From Candidatus Brocadiaceae bacterium (GTDB lineage Bacteria; Planctomycetota; MHYJ01; JACQXL01; CAKKQI01), in NCBI GenBank assembly GCA_919901895.1, contig CAKKQI010000153.1, positions 1 through 10,220 on the forward strand: 10,220 nucleotides of DNA. The letters are read 5' to 3'. Below the pieces are notes generated by a model. The model was not told the origin of the DNA. It saw only the letters and a list, made by a program, of their open reading frames with translations, and searched no databases. Positions 1 through 4,871 of the stretch are shown here, one piece after another. Positions within the stretch are counted from its first letter, which is position 1, and the number at the start of each line of letters is the position of its first letter. The position numbers and the translations under genes are program-made.

Positions 1-768
1 CCGGCCGTGGCTTACGGATTAAGCGAATTAATTGCCTGGACCGGTTTTGATAAAAATAAAATTATTGTCTGGGAGCAGGCTCAGGATGAACTGGAAGGGG
101 CCGGTTATAAGATTAACCTAACTAACCAGGACGTTCGTTGTGCGGCTACTTTTAACCAATGGCGGGAGCGGGTGCGGAACCAGGCGCGCCAGCCGCTGGT
201 TGGTCTTGATAACCAGGAGGTTAAAATCGGCTCGACCACAACCCGTTTAAGTAATCTTATTACCAAATCAACCACGCTAACCATTAATATGCCGGCGCTT
301 AAAACCCATAAGTTTAAAGAAAATACCGGCGTGAGCGGCGCGATATTAAATATGTATGGCGCGATTGAAATTACCGGACCTGACCCGGATAACCCCAAGG
401 AAAAACCGGGCAATAGCAAAGAACTTTATGCCAATGAATGTAATCCGTCCGCGGCTGAGGTATCGGCCATTCCGGCTATCAAAGATAAAACCAAATTAAT
501 TATTTGCGACGCGATTTACCCGCTTTATAATGGCGGCCCCGGTGATGACCCCCGGTATCACTGGGATTATAACGGTTTAATCGCCGGTTTTGATCCGGTC
601 GCCCTGGATGTAATCGGACAGGAAATTTTGCAGGAATACCGCAATCAACACGGTGACCCAAACGCCCCCAAATTGAAATCAGATTATTTAACTACTTGCG
701 GAAGCCCCAAATACCAGTTAGGTAAACACCAGCGTTTCCAGATAGAATTGATTAAGCAGGAAATTTAA
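1..768 (+). CDS. DUF362 family protein, N-terminus cut by window edge
   Basis: The reading frame is open from base 1 (Pro-Ala-Val-Ala-Tyr...), so the GTG at position 7 is probably not the start and the gene begins outside the window. The visible 255 residues resemble the DUF362 family. An N-terminal segment (SELIAWTGFDKNKIIVWEQA...GAGYKIN) matches the family's region joining a helix, a strand and an 'aGy' turn. The signature INMPALKTHKFKENTGVSGA, followed by NMYGAI, lies in the middle, and FDPVALDVIGQEIL near the end matches the conserved DPVALD motif. DUF362 proteins are poorly characterised; some carry ferredoxin domains or Tat signals, and no cysteine cluster is visible here. It ends convergently with dapF, the two stop codons sharing four bases. 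A second DUF362 gene lies at 6465-7436, but the two are only distantly alike. The family call is confident; the molecular function is unknown. Confidence 0.82.
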   Translation, partial: PAVAYGLSELIAWTGFDKNKIIVWEQAQDELEGAGYKINLTNQDVRCAATFNQWRERVRNQARQPLVGLDNQEVKIGSTTTRLSNLITKSTTLTINMPALKTHKFKENTGVSGAILNMYGAIEITGPDPDNPKEKPGNSKELYANECNPSAAEVSAIPAIKDKTKLIICDAIYPLYNGGPGDDPRYHWDYNGLIAGFDPVALDVIGQEILQEYRNQHGDPNAPKLKSDYLTTCGSPKYQLGKHQRFQIELIKQEI

Positions 769-1562
769 AAAGCACCGCTGAAGACTTCTACGGCCGGTCC
801 GGTCATATAAACACAATTATCCTTGGCCCATTCTATTTCCAATGTTCCGCCTTTAAGAATAACTTTCACCTTCCTTCCTAACCGTCCGGTGAAAACACCG
901 GCTACCACTGAAGCCGAAGCGCCCGTCCCGCAGGCCAGCGTCTCTCCCGCCCCGCGTTCCCAGGTCCGTTGTTTAATTTTCCCCCTATTAATTACTTGAA
1001 CAAATTCAACATTAGTTTTTCGAGGAAAAAAACGGTGTTTTTCAATCAGCGGCCCAGACCGTGCCACCGGATAAGCAGCTACATTTTCCACAAAAACCAC
1101 ACAATGCGGATTACCCATAGAGACACCAATGGCTCTAATTTTTTTATTTATAATTGATCCCGCTAAAGCGGGATAATTCGTAATTCTACCTGGTTTGCCC
1201 ATATTGACTTTCACCTGGGTAACCAGTCCTTTTTTTACCGTTAACCAAATCGGTATTATTCCGGCTAAAGTTTCTACGGACAGGGCGGTTTTATTAGAAA
1301 GGCCTTTTTCATAAACAAATTTTCCGACGCACCGGATACCGTTTCCGCACATCTCCGCCTCGCTTCCGTCCGAATTGAATATTCTCATCCGGAAATCGGC
1401 CTGGGCTGATGGCAAAATCATAATTAAGCCGTCTGCGCCGATCCCATAATGGCGATCACAGACACGTTTGGCTAATTGAGAATGATTTTGGATTATCTTT
1501 TTTAAACAGCTGACCATAATAAAATCATTACCGGTTCCGTGCATTTTGACAAATTTAAGCAT
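765..1562 (-). CDS. dapF: Diaminopimelate epimerase
   Basis: DapF interconverts LL- and meso-diaminopimelate, the last step before lysine and the peptidoglycan cross-linking residue, in the cytoplasm without a cofactor. The 265-residue length is close to the family norm. The start MLKFVKMHGTGNDFI is the family N-terminus. The two catalytic cysteines are visible: Cys72 in EAEMCGNGIRC and Cys211 in ERGAGETLACGTGAS. SMGNPHCVVFVEN (about 148-160) is also conserved. The ATG at 1560-1562 is preceded by AGGAG (complement of 1573-1577) ten bases upstream, which supports this start. Residues about 130-136 (YPALAGS) are encoded by a perfect 8-bp inverted repeat at 1157-1174. They lie in the loop between MGKP and SMGNPH, which varies in this family, so the enzyme should remain active. 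Upstream on the same strand is a decayed ATPase fragment. A functional PVC cell wall or lysine pathway is implied. Confidence 0.97.
   Translation of the reverse strand: MLKFVKMHGTGNDFIMVSCLKKIIQNHSQLAKRVCDRHYGIGADGLIMILPSAQADFRMRIFNSDGSEAEMCGNGIRCVGKFVYEKGLSNKTALSVETLAGIIPIWLTVKKGLVTQVKVNMGKPGRITNYPALAGSIINKKIRAIGVSMGNPHCVVFVENVAAYPVARSGPLIEKHRFFPRKTNVEFVQVINRGKIKQRTWERGAGETLACGTGASASVVAGVFTGRLGRKVKVILKGGTLEIEWAKDNCVYMTGPAVEVFSGAF
1157..1174. repeat. Palindrome inside dapF
   Basis: ATCCCGCT and AGCGGGAT form perfect 8-bp arms around a 2-base AA centre. On the dapF strand it is read in frame as Tyr-Pro-Ala-Leu-Ala-Gly-Ser, within the variable loop before SMGNPH. It looks like a short palindromic repeat tolerated in coding sequence, though a single copy in this window cannot prove mobility. 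Confidence 0.6.
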
Positions 1563-1585
1563 TGAGATGTTGCTCCTGATTGAGA

Positions 1586-1822
1586 TTACGCTATAAAATC
1601 TATGGTTACCAATTTTAGCAGTTCTTTATTAAATGGTTCAAATTCCTCTTTCTCCGCAATGGTTTTTCCTTCTAAGAAATCTCCGATTTCGGTCATTAAT
1701 TTCTTCCAGTTTTTATGCTGATTCTTCTAGTTTTTCCATATTTGCCTGGGTCCGATGAAAGCAAGAAACTCGCGCCGCTTCAGAAACGGCTTAATCCGGC
1801 CAATCAGGTCTCTTTGAATCAA
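1586..1822 (-). pseudogene. Decayed AAA_14/DUF4143-type ATPase fragment
   Basis: From a TTG at 1820-1822 the frame reads LIQRDLIGRIKPFLKRREFL and then AFIGPRQ. This closely resembles the N-terminus of AAA_14 (DUF4143-type) ATPases, where the Walker A motif GPRQxGKT follows at once. Here the frame goes IWKN and then stops at TAG (1727-1729). Reading one base later gives YGKT (tat gga aaa act), so the P-loop appears broken by a one-base frameshift. Beyond the amber codon the original frame stays open for another 46 codons to TAA at 1586-1588. It includes an ATG at 1694-1696 followed by MTEIGDFLEGKTIAEKEEFE, a charged segment I cannot assign. An AAGGT sequence lies about nine bases before the TTG, like a leftover ribosome binding site. 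The core of a normal 400-residue ATPase is missing, so this is a deletion remnant. It ends 24 bases before dapF. Confidence 0.6.
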
Positions 1823-1985
1823 CACAAACTACCTTACTATTCTTGCAGTATTAACAATATTAGTATAACTACAATTGCAGGGGTGTCTATAAATATTATT
1901 GCTTTTTCGAATCCATCTGCGGAATAAACGTCTGAACAAAATCATTTATATTAGCGTCATTTTTCAAGAAGATACCTCTTATTAA
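1823..1985. other. Gene-poor stretch, possible degraded short reading frames
   Basis: Nothing convincing is encoded here. On the minus strand a TTG at 1965-1967, preceded by AAGAGGT, opens a 23-codon frame (LKNDANINDFVQTFIPQMDS...) ending at 1896. A one-base shift would join it to a hydrophobic stretch (AIIFIDTPAIVVILILLILQ) running to about 1840. This could be the remains of a small gene, or chance in AT-rich DNA. The plus-strand frame at 1715-1927 lies opposite these remnants and shows no family resemblance. Confidence 0.3.
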
Positions 1986-2013
1986 TTGACTTTTCGCAAT
2001 CAATAATTATAAT
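1986..2013 (+). promoter_or_regulatory. Sigma-70-type promoter of nadA
   Basis: The -35 box TTGACT (1986-1991) and a consensus -10 box TATAAT (2008-2013) are separated by 16 bases. Transcription would start near 2020, leaving a leader of about 23 bases before the nadA ATG. That leader has no clear Shine-Dalgarno sequence. Confidence 0.72.
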
Positions 2014-2042
2014 ACGATAAATTATAGTTTTGTCCTAATAAA

Positions 2043-2957
2043 ATGTCAACTAATCAAGAACTGATTCAGCAGATTAATCAATTAAGAAAAAAACGCCACG
2101 CGGTCATTTTAGCGCATAATTACCAGCGGCCCGAGGTGCAAGACATCGCTGATTACGTCGGCGATTCGCTGGGATTAGCCCAGCAAGCCGCTGAAACAGC
2201 GGCTCGGGTGATTGTCTTTTGCGGGGTCCATTTTATGGCGGAAACCGCCGCGATCCTCTGCCCGGACCGGCTGGTCCTGATGCCGGACCCGAATGCCGGT
2301 TGCCCACTGGCTAATATGATAACCGTCCGTGGATTACAGAAAAAAAAGTCGGAATATCCTGAAGCGGCCGTGGTAACCTACGTCAACAGCAGCGCGGCCA
2401 TCAAGGCGGAAAGCGATTACTGTTGTACTTCTTCCAATGCGGTTAAGGTCGTCCAGGCCATCCCGGCCAACCGGCCGATTATTTTCGGGCCGGATAAAAG
2501 CTTAGGTCGCTACGTTGAACGCCAAACCGGCCGGTCGCTGATTCTCTGGCCGGGGTATTGCCCGACCCACCACCGGATTCTGGCCCGTGATATCAAAGCC
2601 AAAAAACAAAAATACCCCGAGGCTAAAGTGGCGGTGCATCCGGAATGCACCGAAGACGTGATTAACCTGGCTGATAAAGTAGCCAGCACCAGCGTCATTT
2701 TAAAATATGCCCGGGAAACCGATGCGAAAGAATTTATTATCGGGACGGAAATCGGAATTTTACACCGGTTGCAAAAAGAAAATCCCGGCAAACGTTTTAT
2801 CATTGCCTCGCGCTTGACCGATTGCCCAAACATGAAACTTACTAATCTGGAAAAAATTCTCTGGTCGCTGGAAGATCTGGCGTACGAGATTAAAGTACCG
2901 GATGAAATGGCCCGCCGGGCCCGGCAAGCCATTCAACGAATGCTAGAGTTAACTTAA
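2043..2957 (+). CDS. nadA: Quinolinate synthase
   Basis: NadA condenses iminoaspartate with dihydroxyacetone phosphate to give quinolinate, the precursor ring of NAD, using an oxygen-sensitive 4Fe-4S cluster in the cytoplasm. The 304-residue length fits the short NadA form. The N-terminal VILAHNYQRPEVQDIADYVGDS motif is diagnostic. The three expected cluster ligands are Cys87 (PNAGCPLA), Cys173 (GYCPTHHRI) and Cys261 (RLTDCPNMK). YVNSSAAIKAESDYCCTSSN, FGPDKSLGRYV and HPEC (Cys202) are the other conserved blocks. The ATG is placed by the MSTNQELIQQINQLRKKRHA start and by the promoter just upstream. It stands alone: nadB and nadC are not in this window, so the aspartate oxidase or dehydrogenase partner must be elsewhere. 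A weak hairpin with a T-run follows the stop codon. Confidence 0.97.
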   Translation: MSTNQELIQQINQLRKKRHAVILAHNYQRPEVQDIADYVGDSLGLAQQAAETAARVIVFCGVHFMAETAAILCPDRLVLMPDPNAGCPLANMITVRGLQKKKSEYPEAAVVTYVNSSAAIKAESDYCCTSSNAVKVVQAIPANRPIIFGPDKSLGRYVERQTGRSLILWPGYCPTHHRILARDIKAKKQKYPEAKVAVHPECTEDVINLADKVASTSVILKYARETDAKEFIIGTEIGILHRLQKENPGKRFIIASRLTDCPNMKLTNLEKILWSLEDLAYEIKVPDEMARRARQAIQRMLELT

Positions 2958-2980
2958 AATCTTTAATAAAGTTATTTTTT
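2950..2980 (+). terminator. Possible weak intrinsic terminator after nadA
   Basis: TAACTT (2950-2955) can pair with AAGTTA (2969-2974), which is followed directly by six T residues (2975-2980). The stem is short and AT-rich and overlaps the nadA stop codon, so this is a tentative call based on position and the T-run. Confidence 0.35.
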
Positions 2981-2983
2981 GAT

Positions 2984-3012
2984 TTGACATCAGCCGGTAT
3001 TTTTATTATACT
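2984..3012 (+). promoter_or_regulatory. Near-consensus promoter for the SPOR gene, leaderless transcript likely
   Basis: A perfect -35 box TTGACA (2984-2989) is followed, after the ideal 17-base spacer, by TATACT (3007-3012). The expected start of transcription (about 3019-3020) lies only two or three bases before the ATG at 3022, and no Shine-Dalgarno sequence is present. The mRNA is therefore probably leaderless or nearly so. Confidence 0.75.
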
Positions 3013-3021
3013 TTAAATAAT

Positions 3022-3717
3022 ATGAGAAAGAAAACGAGCCCGGAATTCTTTGAATTAATCAAAAACAAAGACTTTAAAATTAAAACGGCCGACCAAAAAC
3101 CGGAAACGGAAATTAAAGTTGAGCCGGTCGTCAAAGTCAAGGAACCGGAATACAAACCGGTTCAGTCAACCCAGAATACTACTCGCGCGGCCTATCCTAA
3201 GTTAAAAACCTCTTTCGTTAGAAAAACCGGCGGGCAAACACCAGGCGACCGGATATTTACAATGAAATATAACACCGCGATTTTCTTGGTGATTCTGGTC
3301 GTGATCGCTATTTTCCTGGCTTTTATGTGGAGTCACTGGAATGATTTAACCAAACAGCCTTCTAATTCAGGTAATGTCTTGCGCGGGACACCCAAACAAT
3401 CACCCTCTCCGGCGCCCAAAGACAAAGAGCCGTCTCCGGTGGCGAGTTCAACTTACTATACGATTCAATTGCGCAGTTTTAAAACAGACCGTCCGAACGA
3501 AATTGCGGCCGGCCAGATCGTGACCAAACTTAAGAATGCGGGCATTGATGCCGAAAAGAAAAAAGGAATGATTAACGGTATTTCCCTCTGGGTTATTTAT
3601 GCCGGCCGATTTTCTTCCGAGAATGAAGCCCGGTCAGCCGTTAATAATTATAAAAAATTATATCATGATTTTGATAAAGATTTTAGAAATTACAAGGTGG
3701 AAAAGAAAACGAAATAA
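3022..3717 (+). CDS. Single-pass membrane protein with C-terminal SPOR domain
   Basis: This 231-residue protein has a charged, Lys/Pro-rich cytoplasmic N-terminus (1-80) and one membrane helix at about 83-103 (YNTAIFLVILVVIAIFLAFMW). A Ser/Pro-rich periplasmic linker (about 112-143) follows, and then a C-terminal domain starting at YYTIQLRSF (about 145-228). That domain has the SPOR pattern: a strand with 'yyiQlgSF', a helix (AAGQIVTKLKNAGID), a strand ending LWVIYAGRFSS, and a second helix (ENEARSAVNNYKKL). SPOR domains bind glycan strands lacking stem peptides and often act at division sites, as in FtsN or DamX. That layout matches this protein, but the family is broad and a specific division role is inferred. 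It has its own strong promoter and probably a leaderless message. A palindromic repeat follows its stop codon. Confidence 0.85.
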   Translation: MRKKTSPEFFELIKNKDFKIKTADQKPETEIKVEPVVKVKEPEYKPVQSTQNTTRAAYPKLKTSFVRKTGGQTPGDRIFTMKYNTAIFLVILVVIAIFLAFMWSHWNDLTKQPSNSGNVLRGTPKQSPSPAPKDKEPSPVASSTYYTIQLRSFKTDRPNEIAAGQIVTKLKNAGIDAEKKKGMINGISLWVIYAGRFSSENEARSAVNNYKKLYHDFDKDFRNYKVEKKTK

Positions 3718-3720
3718 TTT

Positions 3721-3780
3721 ACCACTGATTACACAGATTCAATCCGTGTTAATCAGCTCGAATCCGTGTGAATCAGTGGT
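3721..3780. repeat. Intergenic palindromic repeat (GATTACACAGATT type)
   Basis: The left arm ACCACTGATTACACAGATT (3721-3739) is nearly the inverse of AATCCGTGTGAATCAGTGGT (3761-3780), with one mismatch and one extra base. In between, AATCCGTGTTAATCAG (3741-3756) is a direct copy of 3761-3776 with a single difference. The unit starts right after the SPOR gene and ends one base before the AGGAG ribosome binding site of the next gene. It could cap the upstream mRNA or mask that site, and no T-run follows. Related GATTAC units occur at 6427-6464. Confidence 0.75.
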
Positions 3781-3794
3781 TAGGAGATTGAAAT

Positions 3795-4112
3795 ATGTCA
3801 ATTCATAAAAGTTTAGTGCCGCGTGCAAAATTAAAAAGGCATCGCAATGTACTGACCCGCTGGGAACGGGTCGCTCGTTTAACCAAAGAAGAGCGCTGGA
3901 AAGAAGATGATTCGGTTTTCGGATTGCCTAAAGTGCGTAATATTATCCAGAAGGTAAAAGCCAAACCCAAGAAGGAAGCGACGGCGACGGCTGAAGGGGC
4001 GGCGGCTCCGTCGGCAACCGGAACGACCGCAGCGGCTCCGACGACCGGTAAACAAACAGTACCGGCTAAAGCATCGGCCGCACCGGCGGCTAAAAAGGAA
4101 AAGGCGAAATAG
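3795..4112 (+). CDS. PVC-superphylum small basic (ribosome-associated) protein
   Basis: This 105-residue, very basic protein begins MSIHKSLVPRAKLKRHRNVL, followed by TRWERVARLTKEERWKEDDSVFGLPKVRNI (residues about 21-50). That pattern is the conserved core of the small basic protein found across Planctomycetes, Verrucomicrobia, Chlamydiae and relatives, the PVC signature protein thought to bind ribosomal RNA. The remaining half (about 54-105) is low-complexity Lys/Ala/Pro/Thr sequence, typical of RNA-binding tails and variable between species. An AGGAG (3782-3786) eight bases before the ATG is one of the clearest ribosome binding sites in the window, in line with a highly translated protein. 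No promoter is obvious in the 77-base gap, which is filled by a palindromic repeat, so it may be read through from the SPOR gene. The long arginine-rich frame on the opposite strand is an artefact of the repetitive tail. Confidence 0.88.
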   Translation: MSIHKSLVPRAKLKRHRNVLTRWERVARLTKEERWKEDDSVFGLPKVRNIIQKVKAKPKKEATATAEGAAAPSATGTTAAAPTTGKQTVPAKASAAPAAKKEKAK

Positions 4113-4151
4113 AATCAAAATAAAAGACTAAAGAACCTATCCTAATAATAT

Positions 4152-4222
4152 TGTAGCGTCGGTCCGCCTCAGGCATGATATCCCCGACAATCTTAAGGCG
4201 GGACATAAAGTCCAGCGCTACT
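4152..4222. repeat. Complex palindromic repeat between convergent genes
   Basis: Outer arms GTAGCG (4153-4158) and CGCTAC (4216-4221) enclose a second pair, GGTCCGCCT (4161-4169) against AAGGCGGGAC (4195-4204), complementary apart from one bulged base. A further small hairpin, GGAC-ATAAA-GTCC, lies at 4201-4213, and GCCTCAGGC near 4166 is also self-complementary. It fills the gap between the convergent small basic protein gene and the DUF2914 gene and may stop or stabilise transcripts from both sides. The layout resembles a REP- or MITE-like element. Confidence 0.6.
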
Positions 4223-4257
4223 AACGGATGGTTTTAGAATAGTACCTAAGAGGCCTT

Positions 4258-4839
4258 TTATAAATTGGAATGCTGACGGTTTGAGCGGCGCGATGGCTTA
4301 ACAATATTAAAATCAACGGTTTTTAAGACCCGGCCGGTTTCATCTACAATTTCCACCACGCCGGTACCGGATGATTTGCAATCAATATTCTTTTTACACC
4401 AGGTTTGGAATTGCGCACTGTCCACTTTAATCCACTGGCTCGGATAAACCTTTCCTTCAATGTACCAAAGATATCTTACTCTCTTGCCGCTACCGTTTAA
4501 TACCTGCGCCCAGCAGAAGACCGGACCGTTGTCTGCCGATAAAATAGTCATCGGGCTGACCGGCTTCCCGTTCTGAATACCCAGACAAATAACGGCCTGG
4601 GAAACCGACAGGGATTTTTCTTCTCCGCCGGCGACCGACAGGTCTTCAACACAGGTTAATTCAATAATATTATTAAATTCCCCTGGGGTTTGTTCCGATA
4701 ATCCGGAAGTTGTTTTTCCTGCCTCGCCGGTAGGCGAAACCGAGGTTTCACTTTCCCCGACCACTAAGGCAATAATAAAATAGGATAATAGCAAGGTGGC
4801 GACGATTAACCCCCCGCCGATAATTAGTTTTTTCTTCAT
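4258..4839 (-). CDS. Membrane-anchored DUF2914-like protein
   Basis: This 193-residue protein has an N-terminal hydrophobic segment (KLIIGGGLIVATLLLSYFIIALVVG, about 4-28) that would anchor it with the rest outside the cytoplasm. A Ser/Thr/Gly linker follows. The C-terminal half (about 65-181) resembles DUF2914: GPVFCWAQVLNGSGKRVRYLW (about 105-125), then YIEGKVYPSQWIKV, QFQTWCKKNI (138-152) and VVEIVDETGRVLKTVDFNIV (161-180). DUF2914 typically shows v.H.W...G, an RtwSsK strand, and a closing G.W.V.v.d..G.vL....F.V. The family is of unknown function and often sits at the end of envelope proteins. Four cysteines (63, 85, 109, 148) plus one at 154 could form disulfides. It is the last gene of the minus-strand operon, 32 bases after the polyferredoxin, and has no clear Shine-Dalgarno sequence. 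Confidence in the gene is high; the domain call is moderate. Confidence 0.8.
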   Translation of the reverse strand: MKKKLIIGGGLIVATLLLSYFIIALVVGESETSVSPTGEAGKTTSGLSEQTPGEFNNIIELTCVEDLSVAGGEEKSLSVSQAVICLGIQNGKPVSPMTILSADNGPVFCWAQVLNGSGKRVRYLWYIEGKVYPSQWIKVDSAQFQTWCKKNIDCKSSGTGVVEIVDETGRVLKTVDFNIVKPSRRSNRQHSNL

Positions 4840-4871
4840 ATGTACTTTTTCGGAAAAAAAAAGGACAAACT

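Noticed and set aside
1715..1927. 70-codon plus-strand frame
   Set aside because: It lies opposite the decayed ATPase fragment, has no ribosome binding site or recognisable motif, and its composition follows the antisense of that fragment.
2510..2932. 140-codon minus-strand frame
   Set aside because: Antisense to the conserved C-terminal half of nadA, including the Cys173 and Cys261 regions.
3879..4118. 79-codon arginine-rich minus-strand frame
   Set aside because: It is the antisense of the Ala/Lys low-complexity tail of the small basic protein; the sequence is repetitive by composition.
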